From NCBI RefSeq assembly GCF_024763615.1, contig NC_077222.1, forward strand, positions 103,077,417-103,141,416: a DNA stretch of 64,000 nucleotides, given 5' to 3'. Below the pieces are notes generated by a model. It ran no database searches. It was not told the DNA's origin and saw nothing but the letters and a program-made list of their open reading frames with translations. This DNA is from Phlebotomus papatasi (taxonomy: Eukaryota > Arthropoda > Insecta > Diptera > Psychodidae). Below are positions 34,441 to 46,020 of this stretch, one piece after another. The position numbers were made by a program, and so were the translations under genes. Each line of letters begins with the position of its first letter. Within the stretch, counting starts at the first letter, position 1.

Positions 34441-36782
34441 CCACATTTCATGGGGATTTGAAAATGAGGGTTGGGGTTTAGGGTGGAGAAAGCAAAAGAT
34501 GAACACTTTCTCAAGATGAAAGACAACCCTCACTCACATCTATAATTCTTCACATAAATGGATGGTGGAGGATTTCTCAAGTAGATTCTCTTCTTGGTTG
34601 TAAGTCTCTTTTCGTTTTCTCAAGTCTTTTTCGCTTTTGCTTCTCCCTCCTCTCCTCCCCTTCCCAAAAAAAAACCCTCAACAAGCTTTTTCTTGGTGTG
34701 AATCGCGTTTCCGACATAGATTTTCATCTGTTTTCCTCCTAACCCATGGCTAAAAAGGGGGAGATGTAAAGTGTATGGTATATCCACCCGGAGAATATGT
34801 GCAAAATCGTAAGGGATGGAATGGGATGCAAAGCCATAAGGGGCGGTTGGGTGGATGGCTGAATGAGTGAAAGGCGAAACGAGCTCGAAATCGTAATAAT
34901 ATTATAAATTTTCATTTCTTTTGGCTGCCACTGGCTCTGAGGGTGAAAGGCAACTTTGGGGGGTGGAGTAGGATTGGTATGAGAGCATCTTATGAGATGA
35001 TGATGCGAATGTGAGGAGAATGTCTGGGATTTTCTTCTTCTCAATTCTCTTATCCTCCCAAACCTCCTCAGTTATATGTGTTTTTATCCCACCCATTGCC
35101 TTTTCATCCCCTTATGCTACAGGGAAAATTTTCATCATTTTTTCCACCTCATACCAAACTGTGATTTTTCTTCTAGCTTCCTATCTTTCGTTTTCTTTTT
35201 TTTTTTCTATGTTACATATTCTTCACAATCATCACAAATGCTATACCGTGGAAAATACATACATGCTTTTGAGGATTTTTACAAGAGGATTTTTTGAGGA
35301 TGAGTTCAGACATGGCATAGCATCGCATTTGAAGTAATTTATATTCAAGGGTTGAAATCAGAGAAATATTATTTTATTTCGCTATATTTTTCTCATTCTA
35401 CCCCATGACAAGCATTTTTATTTTCACCTACTACAGCAAATTTTTCGATTTTTTGATTTTCTTATGAAAAATTCACGAATATTGTCACTTATATGTCAGT
35501 GTTACTGATGCTTTGACTTTGGTCATGTGACAGAATAATGCATGATACTGGTGCGTTGCAAGTTATGTGGTGAGGAGCATGATGCAGAAGTGTGCAGGGT
35601 AGTTTAGGAACATGTGAACTCAATCAATTGCCTTATGAAAATCGTTGCTACTAGAAGCATGATAGCCCTACTAGACCAATCGTTTTCTTTCGACAAATAT
35701 CCTACTGCGGAGGATATTTTTCATTTCCACCCTACGATTCGCGCTGAGAAAAAAAAGAGAAAAAAGCCCCATCAAATTTTTTTTCCATGGGGAAGGGGTG
35801 AATAAATGGTTTGGGGGTTGATTGATGATCTCAAGAGGAGATCAACGAGGGGAAAAAAAGTATCAAATTCATCACTATGTGATCATCGTAGTAAATTTTT
35901 GTATGTGTAAATTTTGCTGTATACTCCAAGCAAGATGAATTGTGTATGCTTTTCGGGGGGTGGTTGGGGAGTGATTTTGAGTGGGTGTAAAGCATGAAAA
36001 TCCATCTCGCAAAACTTGTACATGGGGAAACCCCCCCTGCTTATCTGCACAAACAAGCGAATGAGAAGTAAGAGTATGGTATGTGTTAGAAAGATGAAGA
36101 AACATGAGATGGTAGAAAAAGCTAAAAGCACCCAGGGTTAAATATATTTTAATTTATGCATTTGATAAATCCCCGGTTTTGTATATATTTCCACACTTGT
36201 GTTCTCACACCCTCAATACACCATAACGCTCCCATCCCCCCCAACTACCCAGACCCTTCAATGTAATGCCATACCGGGTTTGTCGAATTTTAAATTTATG
36301 TTTCCTCACACTGTGGTGGCATCAGCAAGAAAGGAGAAAGAGACCTTTCAACAATTTTCATGGCTTGAAAAACAAATCTCAAATAAGATTGAAAGTGGGA
36401 AAATTTGCTGAAGGAGGAAGGGTACAATTTCCACTCATTAATTAACAATCTAAATGACGTCACCACTTAGTAACCAAATTATTTATTTATATACTGTTTT
36501 CCAACCCTCGCACATCTTCTCTTGAGGCGTTCTTCAAAGTACACACAGACACCGCACATTTTGGAAGTGGAAACAATCCCCGATGGTATTATACCAATTA
36601 AAGTCAACCCCTGTTGTGTATCTCCTTTCTCACTTTGCCACTCTACCCCACCTACCCCAACTCCCCCAATCTTGTACATTTCATCTCACCCACTTTTAAG
36701 GCAAAATTTTACCCTCTGTTTTGCAAAGGAAGATTCACTAACTTCCACACTCAAGAGGTATCACCATTAGATTGTTTGGTTG
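34441..36782. other. low-copy intron sequence
   Basis: Low-copy block with alternating G-rich and C-rich strands. It contains the zinc-knuckle remnant listed at 35515-35600. Other open frames (60-108 codons) overlap on both strands with no domain. Confidence 0.55.
35515..35600 (+). pseudogene. gag-like zinc-knuckle remnant, copy 1
   Basis: The plus-strand frame reads FGHVTE, stop, CM..., then CKLCGEEHDAEVC. The last is a perfect CX2CX3HX4C knuckle, preceded by the GH...C half of another. This two-knuckle layout is that of gag-like ORF1 proteins of Jockey/I-type non-LTR elements. The TAA stop sits at the same place in the copy at 41122-41225. No RT is attached. Confidence 0.6.
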
Positions 36783-38066
36783 TCTTGCTCGAACTCTGGA
36801 AGGTACGAACTGTGTACACTGGGTCGATTGCAGAGTACAACTCTTTGTATCGTAGAAGAACTTAGACTTAGGAGCGAAACGATGAGAAGAAGTGACTTAG
36901 GGTTTTGGAGGACGGTTCTCTTATTCGATCTAAGTACTTCAAGTACGAACTGCGTACATTAGATAGGTTGCAGACTACAACTATTCATAGCGTAGAAGAA
37001 CTTAGATTTAGAGACAGCGACATGAGGTTTTCGGAGAACGCTTCTCTTTGTCCGTTTTTCAGATTCATCTTGAAGTTCATTCACTTCTAGTACGAAATTC
37101 GTAGATTGGATCGATTGAAGGCTACAACTCTTTCTATCGTAGAAAAACTTAGACTTAGCAGCCAAACGGTTAGTGACAGTGATTTGGGGTTTCCAGAGGA
37201 CGCTACTCTTTCTCGATTTTTCGAACTCATTTTAAAATTTATTCAGTGTTCCCAAGCGGTCATTGTCGTCTTAGCGTTGCTTCCGCTCTCCTTCAACAAA
37301 ATACGTACAATTGGTCGATCGCAGACTACCACCCTTTATATTGTAGAAAAACTTAGACTAAGCAATGAAGCGGTGAGAAACAGCGACTAGGGTTTCCGGA
37401 GGACGCTTTGCTTTCTCAGGTTTTCGGATCCACCTCAAAATTTATAGATTTTTCCCGAGCAGTCGTTGTCATCTTAGGATTGCAGACTACAACTCTTAGT
37501 ATCGTGTAAAAATTTAGACATAGTAGCCAAACAGTGAGAGACTGCGACATGAGGTTTTCAGAAGACGCTTGTATTTCTCGATTGTCAGATTTACCTGAAA
37601 GTTACTTCACTCTTTCTAAGCAGTCGTTGCCATCTTAGCGTTGCTTCCGCTCTCGATCTACGATCTAAGTACATTAGGTCGATCGCAGACCATAACTCTT
37701 CATATCGTAGAAAAATATAGACTTAGCAGCCAAACGGTGAGATACAGCAACATGAAGTTTTCAGAGGATGCCTCCCTTTACCCGTTTTTTTCGAATTCAT
37801 CTCAAAATTTATTCATTCTTTCGAAGTAGTCGTTGCCGTCTTATCTTGCTTCTGCTCTCGTTCTACGAACTGAGTACATTGGATCGATTGCAAACCACAA
37901 CTCTTTAGATCGTAAAAGAGCTAAGACTTAACATTTAAACGATGAGACATAGCGACTTGAGGATTTCTGGGGACGCTTCTCTTTTTCATTTTCTTAGGAC
38001 TTATTTCAATGTTTATTCACTCTTCAGAAGCAGTCGTTACCGTTTTATCTTTGCTTCTGATCTTTT
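36783..38066 (+). repeat. tandem array, about 7 units, full unit near 204 bp
   Basis: The marker word CGTAGAAGAACTTAGACTTA (and variants) occurs at 36851, 36991, 37138, 37342, 37503, 37706 and 37911. Spacings are 140, 147, 204, 161, 203 and 205. Each is preceded by TACGAACTGCGTACATTRGRTCGATTGCAGACTACAACTCTT-like sequence. It is followed by AACGGTGAGA..CAGCGAC, GAGGACGCTTCTCTTT and, in long units, CAGTCGTTGCCGTCTTAGCGTTGCTTCCGCTCTC. The short units lack this last part. In the same phase of units 1, 2, 3, 4 and 6 the plus strand is open and reads like GRLQTTTL.IVEELRL; unit 5 has a stop (GTGTAA). I do not recognise the sequence. Confidence 0.85.
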
Positions 38067-38804
38067 GAAATCATCAACTCTGTTCCTTTTCTCAAGTCCA
38101 GAAAGATTGGTTTTATGTATCGAACGTTCTTTCCGTATTGGAGGTCTCCAGTGGCGAAGATCGTCTGTGACCTGTGAAAATCCTAAACGGTCTTTGAACT
38201 AGATGCTTCTGAATAAAACGTAATTCTTAAGATGCAGTTTGAAAGCTCAGGAGTGACTTCATAACTTCGTTTCGATAGTACTACTGTTGATTCTGTAAAG
38301 TTTAAACGATAGCTGTATTTTTATAAATGAATTAGATATTTTTTAAACGTCATATTCTTGTAAAAGAATTACAATGAATGGCCCGACAATGTGTAAAAAG
38401 TCAATTTTTTTTTAATTTTAACAAATACAGATTTAGCGGGTTGTGACTTAACTGAAGGAACTGAAAACTTGGCCGTTTTTAGAAAATTTTCGATCTAATA
38501 ACGCAACTGGTAGTAGTCGTAAAGATAAACTTCTCTCGGTGTTTACTGTTTACGGATGTTTTGAAGATATCTTCATTTTCAAATACGTTGTGGACCTGCT
38601 TAAGAATATATGAATTTTCGAAACGTCTTCCGTCGACTACCTTTCCGACTTTACTACCTACCGACTGAAAAAGGGTTTTAAACGTTTAAGGACACTTAAA
38701 TCGTTGTTTTGCAGGACGTTATTACGTTATATTTAGGCAGAGTGTGCGGAGTATTGCTAGCAAATACGTAAAATCCTTTTAATTATGTACTTAACACACG
38801 CTAC
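38067..38804. other. no recognised feature
   Basis: AT-rich sequence after the array, without SINE heads, TIR pairs or a plausible frame. Confidence 0.5.
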
Positions 38805-39260
38805 AATCAATTGCTGGTCTTGGCCTGACACAGGATTTGTCGCCACTCGAGCCTGTTACACGCCACTGTTCTCCACTTCCGCAACTCTAGTGAACTGGTG
38901 TCCTGGTCCACGCTGTCGGTCCATAGGAGGCGGGGTCGGCCTCGTTTCCTCGAAGCTTTGAGTCTGCCTCTAAACACTTTCCAGGCTGGGTCGTCCTCAT
39001 CCTTGCGAACCAGATGACCAGCCTACAAGAGTCTATTAAGGCGTATTTGCTTAACGACAGTTACCTCTCGGTAGCGCTCATACTTGGTTGCACAGGCTGC
39101 GGAACCGTCCCTCCTCACAGCCGGGGCCAAAAATCCGTCTTAGATTCCTCCACTCAAACGTGGTTCAGAGTTCGCAATTCTGTTTGCTAAGGATCCACGT
39201 CTCAGACGAATCCGTGAGGACTAGCAAGATCATAGTCCTATACAGCAGTGGCTTAGTTTT
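38805..39260 (-). mobile_element. decayed non-LTR retrotransposon, C-terminal region
   Basis: The minus strand carries, across frames, YRTMILLVLTDSSETWILSK (usual form ..LP.L.YGSETW), then NLRRIFGPGCEEGRF, IRLNRL.GHLVRKD-like sequence, and RGRPRLLW followed by RLEWRQILCQAK. These are the successive blocks after the RT in an insect non-LTR element. Frameshifts and stops break it. It belongs to the same family as the fragment at 5508-5640. Confidence 0.75.
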
Positions 39261-39396
39261 TACGTAATAGCCTTCCGAATAGAAAAAAATGCTTCTGAGG
39301 CTCGCTTAGCCACGTAAGTTTAATGCCAAGCCTCACGACGTTTTCGAGGAATCGTTTTTTTAATCAACCTAGGACCTCAGTACTCAGTTTTAACCG

Positions 39397-39659
39397 TTTT
39401 ATGCTCGTTTTAGAGCACTCACTCTATGATGCAAGTGTCCCGGGTTCGAATCCCCTTTAGGTCCCCAGGATTTTTTCTGGCGTTAAAGGTGTTCGGATTG
39501 CATCCAGTCAGCTTCACTGCACTTGATTTCATGAGTCATGGCACTGACAACCTCATCCCGTACAAGAAAAAATAATAATGCATGTCTAGAAATCCCCTTG
39601 CGGGAAGGTCTTGTTCCTTCATGGAATGTTGTGCCAGCATTATTATTATTATTATTAGG
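39397..39659 (+). mobile_element. SINE family 2
   Basis: The tRNA-like head has AGAGCACTCACTCTATGATGC and a perfect box B GGGTTCGAATCCC. The body runs CTGGCGTTAAAGGTGTTCGG, TGACAACCTCATCCCGTA and GCATGTCTAGAAATCCCC, with an (ATT)n tail. It is closely matched at 54811-55058, and by a head-only fragment at 44638-44700. Box A is decayed in this copy. Confidence 0.88.
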
Positions 39660-41830
39660 ACCTGGTTTTAGAAGCAAGTACACAAGTAGCAAGGGCTCCG
39701 TAATCATTGCAGTGCGGTCGCGTTACTAAACTTCTTCCCAATAAACTGTGTGTCCCTTTGTAAAATATTCATATTGAACACTATGCATGTTGTATTATTC
39801 TCACTAGAGGGCACTGCACCCTAGAGAGGAGATGCATCATACAACCTGGGAACTAGTACTCCTTGTACAATAACTTCCAAAAAGAAAATCATAATCAATT
39901 CAAAGGTTCAAGCTATTCACAAAGTCTTTTACACTGTGTCATACGCCTCCGATATTAAAAGAGAGTGTGGAGTGTGTAATTAAGAGACAAAATTCAAATT
40001 TCACCACACATTCCTATCTATATGTAGTCATTTGAGGGTTTCTCGGAAGGTTTGAGGAGGATGTCTCGCACGAGGGAAAAAGGTTTGTTTCAGGGGGTGG
40101 CGATGAGGGAGCATCCACAAGACTAACCTCCAGCAGCTTCCAAAAGCTCACGGAAGGTGATGTGGTGAAATTTTCTTTGGAGGTGAAGGGAAGCTCATCA
40201 CACATAAAATATGTACACATAATGGGGATAAGTTGAGGGATTTTAGAACTCACAAGACAACACACAGAAGGTCGGAAGATGGGTTTCAGAGCAGAGCGCT
40301 GAGAAATTCTATGGCAGAGGAGAAAGAGAGAGTTTGGGGGGATGGTTTGGTTTGGGATGAACACAAGATTCATTGAGGGGTGAATTTTGTGCTGTGGGGT
40401 TTCCAAAGGGTGGTTTTGCTTGATGGTGATGAAGAGGATGCTGGTGTAAAATGGCTGAAGCAACAAATACGTGGTGTCGGGAGATGCTTGTGGGTTTTCG
40501 TCGAGGAAGATAATTCAGCGACTTGGTTTCAGGAGCTGGGAGAGAGGTTTGGGTTGAATGTGCAAACGACTGTAAGGGTATGTATATAGTTACACTTTAA
40601 AAGAGACTGAACTGAAAAGGGAAAAGGCAGGGTGGGATGCAATTTTATGGAGCACTGCGAAGAGAGGTTTTCTTCATCCAAGAGTGAACACAGTGACTCT
40701 GGCAGAAGATGGGGATGAGTGTGGAAAATAATTAAAAGTTTATGTGGTTTTTCGACACGATGGCTGGAAAAAGGACTGGGGTGCAAAAGACTATACGCGC
40801 ACATGCTTTCCGCCAGTGCCAGCAAAAAGACGAACACGGGGGAGGGTTTTTCTGGGTGGTTTTGTAATTAAATTGGGATGGTTGGTTGCTCTTGCTGCTG
40901 GTTGGGAATGTTTTCATCGTTGCAAAGAGGGAAAAACACAGTGAAAATTCACTCAGTGATAATTGGAAAGTTTGTCTCCCGCACATTTTCCTCTGCCTCT
41001 TTCGTACTAATAACTAATTTTCCTATTGTTTTACCCAAAAATTTTGAGTATGAAAGACCTTTTTCTCCATTACGACAATAATTTCCTCATGGAAAAATTC
41101 AAGGATTTTTATTGTGTCTGGCTGTGGAAAGTGTAACAAACGAAATGAATATGGTCATGTCACAGAATAATGTACGATGCAAATGTGTTGCAGATGTTGT
41201 GGTGGTTCTCATGGGAAGGAGATATGTCTGAGATGGAGGGTGTGATATTTTTGAGAGAAAATCATGATTTACCTCTAGGCGTGTTGGGTGAATAAGATGA
41301 AAGGGTTAAAATTTCAATTTAAATGTAATTATCACACTCAATGAAAATTGTTTGAAATTTGTTACCCTTTTTAGCGATATGGTCGAAGCTAAAATTTACT
41401 CAGGGCAGCACTTACATTGTACACAGCCTATTTCCGAGGGATAGAAAATAGAGAGGCAACGTATACACTTAAATTGTGTAATTTGCCATTTTGTGTGTGA
41501 AATGTGGGATTTGAGGATGAGGCAGTGTAATTTAAATCTAATTTCATGTTTCTCAAACAACTACCCTATAACCTCCCCCTTTTCCTTTGCTCCCTTTTGA
41601 GAAAACTGATAATATCAGAGGATTTCAGGGGGAATTGCCATCCCAAAGTGAATAGGGATCTAATGTGTTTGTGTATATAAATTTGTGGGATGATAAATAC
41701 GATGCTATGATGCTATGGAATTTCTTGTTTTCTCACCCTCACAATGGGAGAAGTTTGAACATCTCTCTGGGGTACATATTTATTCTACAGTTGCTGCTAG
41801 AATAATAGAGTCAGTTATAAATAATAAAAA
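39660..41830. other. low-copy intron sequence
   Basis: Low-copy block. It contains the longest open frame of the window (150 codons, minus, 40014-40466). That frame has no recognised domain, overlaps plus-strand frames, and arises from a strand-biased purine-rich tract, so I do not call it a gene. The zinc-knuckle remnant at 41122-41225 lies inside. Confidence 0.55.
41122..41225 (+). pseudogene. gag-like zinc-knuckle remnant, copy 2
   Basis: The frame reads KCNKRNEYGHVTE, stop, CTMQM, then CRCCGGSHGKEIC. The second knuckle is intact (CX2CX3HX4C) and the first has lost its second Cys. At the DNA level it aligns with 35515-35600 through GGTCATGTSACAGAATAATG and onward, including the shared stop codon. 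It is the remnant of a Jockey/I-like ORF1 or of a non-autonomous derivative. Confidence 0.65.
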
Positions 41831-42890
41831 TATATAATTCCGGTTCCAAAGTTAAATAGCTCTATGAGGTAACTCGGAAAGTAACGTTAATGTAACTGAA
41901 CTTGACCCTTTTCACTATGCCCTACTCGGGTAACACATTACGTGCTTATTAAGTAATGCGGGTAGACCTTGTAGAGTCTGGGCCACATTCAAGAAATCTG
42001 CTTCGAGACAAAGAGCAGAAGATACCGTAAGTACGGGGGACTGACACCCTACTATTAGTAAGCTTTTCTTTAATGCTATGTTTAAGAACGGTTCTCATCG
42101 ATCAGACATGGTAGATTGTATCGGTAAAGACCATCTTTAAGTTCTAGAAGTAAAGAAAAGCTTGCAAACAGGAGGCTGTCAAAGTCATCCGCATGGGACA
42201 GTTTCCCTCACTTACGGTTACAGTTCTCATCACGGACGAAATAAAGTAAAGAACCGGGCAGGGGTCTTCGTAGTCGACATAATAGTCTCCCACGAAGGAA
42301 CAAAGATTAGGATTAGGAGGGACTATGGTTTTGTAGCGAATTTTAGCCAATGAGGACTACCGAATGGAAGGCACTGCAACGCACAAGACGAGACAGCCAC
42401 CCTCACACAAAAAATAGCGCCTAGCACGGCACAAGAATGAAGAAAATAATAATCCTAAGTGCTTCCGTTGCAGTATAGACAATATATACTTAATTGAATG
42501 CAATGCCTTAATTTTGAGAAGGAACAGAAGAACTTGATAGGGTTATCTCCGGTCTTCGCCAGAATTCATAATAAAATTAAGAAAAGCGCGTCAGTTCTTA
42601 TTGTTCAGAATAGAAAAACGAGCTACTTACCAAATATTTCAAAACGTGACAATTCTAGGAATACGTAACCTTGCATTAGCCAGGTAGTTACGCTTGAGCT
42701 TACGACTTACACTGTGTCCTCAGGTAGATTTAACCGAATATGATAATCTAGGTAAAAAAACTATATAGAAAACTTGCAGTAAATCCGAGTAACTTTTATT
42801 GTCCTGGACCCTAGGAAATCTAATCGTTTACTTCCCAAGTCCCAGAACACGCAGCCTAATGCTTCTCTCCTCGTGGCTTTCTCAAGACTG

Positions 42891-42892
<2 letters not shown>
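41831..42892. repeat. repeat debris
   Basis: GACATGGTAGATTGTATCGGTAAAGAC then TTTAAGTTCTAGAAGTAAAG at 42106-42152 matches 53216-53275 and, more loosely, 23900-23935. GATACCGTAAGTACGGG at 42020 is an inverted partner of the TATCTACGGTA word of that family. No gene is seen. Confidence 0.4.

Positions 42893-42920
<28 letters not shown>
42893..42920. repeat. (CT)n microsatellite
   Basis: About 14 uninterrupted CT units. Confidence 0.95.
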
Positions 42921-42925
<5 letters not shown>

Positions 42926-43111
42926 CATGAATACCCTGTTGCGGTACCGTTCTACATAGGGGAAGTGACTCACGACTTTTAAATTACGATCGTTGTAATC
43001 TTGATTAAGGAATTTACTTCTACACTTCGAGGTAGTTGCTCTACTAGAACATAACCTCAAATACTTTACTTTCTATTATACCGATTTTGATGATAATTTG
43101 CAAAAAGCAAC

Positions 43112-43154
43112 AGCGAAAGATCAACAAGCAACCCATGCTTGTTGATCTTTCGCT
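43112..43154. repeat. perfect 19-bp hairpin with 5-base loop
   Basis: AGCGAAAGATCAACAAGCA, loop ACCCA, then its exact complement TGCTTGTTGATCTTTCGCT. There are no mismatches in the stem. It lies beside LINE debris. It could be a foldback remnant or a short hairpin RNA source. Confidence 0.85.
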
Positions 43155-43199
43155 ACTTGAAGAAGATATTCGAAATCAATTTCAAAACGATCAAAAGCG

Positions 43200-43440
43200 A
43201 GATCTTCGAATTTTCTTCATCCACCTTGTTGTAGGCCTTCCCCTAGGTCAACGTCTTTTCTGAGTAGCTTGCGTGGGTTGTCTGGGGAATCTTTCTTCAT
43301 TCATGAGCATAACACGACCATACCGGTAGAGTTGTGATTGCACAACACGAGGAGGCAGCTCTTCAACCTTTAGGTCTGTGCAGACCCTTAGCTTCTCAAG
43401 AATGACTACGTGCCTCACATAATCTTTACTTAATTTAGGC
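43200..43440 (-). mobile_element. decayed non-LTR retrotransposon, C-terminal region (second family)
   Basis: The minus strand reads QLYRYGRVMLMNEERFPRQ and, after a stop, PRGRPTTRWMKKI. This is the well-known (W)YGHV.RM...R.P...W......RGRP...W block near the C-terminus of insect non-LTR polyproteins. It is less clearly related to the 38805-39260 family. Stops show it is inactive. Confidence 0.7.
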
Positions 43441-44052
43441 AGTTTGCATTCGCGATCTTAGTCTTTCGGTCATTACATGAAAGCGTACATCCCGTTCTAA
43501 GTCTAGGAATAGTGTTCATTCATGAAGATCCGTCACAACAGACCTAAGTAGTTTCAGTCTGGTGACGAATTCTGAAACAAGAAGAGAAAGCCCGTCCTGA
43601 CGACGACTCTTCTAAGCCAATGGTTTCAATCACGTTTCAGCTGCGATGGTATCTCTGAGGGGTGCTATAACGGCGGCTAACCTCAAGTTACAATATCGGC
43701 ATAGTTCCGCTAGATGGAGTTGTGAGTGTCCGACGAGTTATTCCAGCAAAGAGGACGCCAGATTCGTGACTGCCCGGGAATGGGCAAAGGTGGGCAAAGG
43801 GGGCTTTACCTCGGGAGATTAGCAATGAAAGGCACTCTAGTATGTTCTGATGTGGGGCCTGTAGCATTCGTACTACAATAAAATCGCTTGAATATCATCC
43901 GTATTATGGGATTTACCACTTCTGAGGTTTATTAGTCATCGCTATTAAAGGAATGGTGAAACACAAAGAGACGAACGGATCCGTGACCTTACGTGAAGTC
44001 GTAAAAAATGGTGACGCGAGCGTAACTTCAGATATCTAGTTCTCGGCTACTT
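43441..44052. repeat. repeat debris with a duplicated segment
   Basis: GAAAGCCCGTCCTGACGACGACTCTTCTAAGCCAA at 43587 is repeated at 44437-44470. The SINE at 44065-44395 lies between the two copies. They may belong to the same retroelement remnant. No readable protein. Confidence 0.45.
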
Positions 44053-44064
44053 CCTGTAATAGGG

Positions 44065-44395
44065 CTTATTATTATTAATCGTGTCGGAATACTTGTTACA
44101 ATGTAATCATGTATTGCTGCTGCTGTTGTATCCCGTGTTGGAAGAATCCGCTAAGTCCATGTGTAGACCGCCCAGGAGCGCCTTCCCCGTGATGTGGATG
44201 CTTCTTCCATGATCCCGGAGTTTTTTGGGCAGATGCGGTGCATTTTTATTACATTATATCACAGTGAAAATGTCTTTTTCTAAACATTCAGACCTTTGCA
44301 CCAGGCGGGACTCGAATTCACAACTGTGAGAGTCGAGCCAGAGATCTCATCCGCCCAAGGCCTAACGATCTTGCCTATTGCGCCACTGAGGCCCC
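44065..44395 (-). mobile_element. SINE family 1, full-length minus-strand copy with TSD
   Basis: On the minus strand it runs from CCTCAGTGGCGCAATAGGC (box A) through GAATTCGAGTCCCGCC (box B), AAAAATGCACCGCATCTGCC and GGAAGAAGCATCCACATC to an AATAATAATAA tail. It is flanked by CCTGTAATAGGG (44053-44064) and CCTGTAATGGGG (44396-44407), a 12-bp target-site duplication with one mismatch. Confidence 0.92.
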
Positions 44396-44637
44396 CTGTA
44401 ATGGGGTTGTTGAGCCTAGATAAGTTGAAGGGTGAAAGCCTGTCCTGACGAAGACTCTTCTAAGCCAACGGTTCTTCTTATAATTCCGAAGGCACAGTCA
44501 AATCGGCTCCTCTGTCAGTCTTTACCATCCAAGACAACCAGATTCGTATCTGTCTTAGACTGGTCACACAATACCGGAATAGCGTGCTTTATCGCTTGCC
44601 TCGTTTACTAGGTACGCAATGGGTTTATTTGAAAGGT

Positions 44638-44700
44638 GTTAGCCCTATGATACAAGTGTCCCGGGTTCGAATCCACTTCATGTCATCAGGAGCTTACTGA
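44638..44700 (+). mobile_element. SINE family 2 head fragment
   Basis: CCCTATGATACAAGTGTCCC then GGGTTCGAATCC, followed by CATCAGGAGCTTACTG, a decayed version of the family 2 head. The body is missing. Confidence 0.6.
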
Positions 44701-46020
44701 TAAATTCAAGTGGTTCTATTATCACCGAGGCTACTGTATCCAATATACAATATATATGAAGCAATCAACCCCTCAAATCTAATACAATTTCAGTCGGTTA
44801 ACATGGAGCCAAACCCTTCAATTCTGTGCATCGGCAACTAAATCCCCAATCAAATTTACCATTGAATAATACACACTGTAATTAATATTGTGTCTCTCTA
44901 ATAATAATAGCAGAGAGCAACACAGAGCATCATCATCATCGTTCGGCTTGATATGGGTGGGCTATAGTATGGACAATAATAGGAAATGTTACGTAGGGGT
45001 GTTTGGGTATTGGGGTTAGGGGTTTGGACCCAGGAGGGAATGAGATGTGTATTTTGCGCGTGGGTTGGAAAACCTCCCGAGGGATATTGTGTTGTTCACA
45101 GAGCAAGGGTTGCCAATTATTTGACAGACCCATAAATGGGGCTGAGTGGGTGGGCTTGAGGGTTATATTTAAAGGGGGGACATTCTAAAATTTTACCCTC
45201 AAATCCAAATGGAGGATGAGGACAACACTTCAAATCACCGGACATTTTCAGGATGTTCCACCACATTTTACCCCATGAAATATTTCGGTGTAAGGATCCG
45301 CTGGGGTGCTCTGGGGATGGGAATGGCAGAACCCAGGGGGGATGTCTCTGTGAAAAGAGGGTGAAGTGGATGTGAGGATGACACTGCTGAGTGGGTATGT
45401 GGGATTTTCGTTTTTCCGACCCCCAAAAAACGGGTAGTATGAGTGAGTCTATTTGTGGCCTAAAATGGAATGGAAGTGGTGATGGTGGATTGGGAGATAA
45501 ATATAAATTGCTACATCATCAGGGTGAGTGAATTGGGGTTGTTGAACGAGATTGCCCACATTGGGATGGGTATGAATTTTCAGTATGAGCACAATATGGG
45601 GGAGAAAATTGGAGAGAGAGAGAGAGAGGGAACTTGTATGAACAGTATGTCATGCGATATTTGACATTGTTTGAGATGAGAAAATTTTCATGGCACATCA
45701 ACCCAAACACAATTTTCTACACATTCAGTCCGGAAAATTGCAAATGGGTGAGAGAGATTCGAGGAATTTCTGATGGCTCTTTTTCTCCGTTTTCGTGCTG
45801 GACTTTCCTTCACCAAATGGTACGATTTTGCTGGATGGGTGGGGTTGGGCTGAAGGGTTATTAACTCGATGGTTGGGGTTGCTTGGGGTGCTTTGGATGA
45901 TTGTTATAGTGTTGCTTAGTTGCTCAGTGACATACTCATTTTGTGCTCAATTACTAGTCGATGAACTAATTCTGCAACAAATTTTGAGATTTTACTCATT
46001 AGTTCCAATCGCAAATTGTT
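44701..46020. other. low-copy intron sequence
   Basis: G-rich plus strand, with an imperfect (GA)n at 45611-45629 and no repeats otherwise. Overlapping short open frames show no domain. Confidence 0.55.

Noticed and set aside
36783..38066. CRISPR-like array
   Set aside because: Regular repeats are present, but units are long, diverged and without unique spacers, and the genome is an animal's; it is a tandem satellite-like array.
39397..39480. Functional tRNA gene at the GGGTTCGAATCCC word
   Set aside because: Box A and the acceptor stem do not pair, and the head continues into a shared SINE body; the same holds for 54811, 44638 and 8641.
40014..40466. 150-codon minus-strand open frame, the longest in the window
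   Set aside because: No domain or signal is recognised, it is Ser/Pro/Phe-rich from a purine-rich opposite strand, it overlaps plus-strand frames, and no splice context or promoter is evident.
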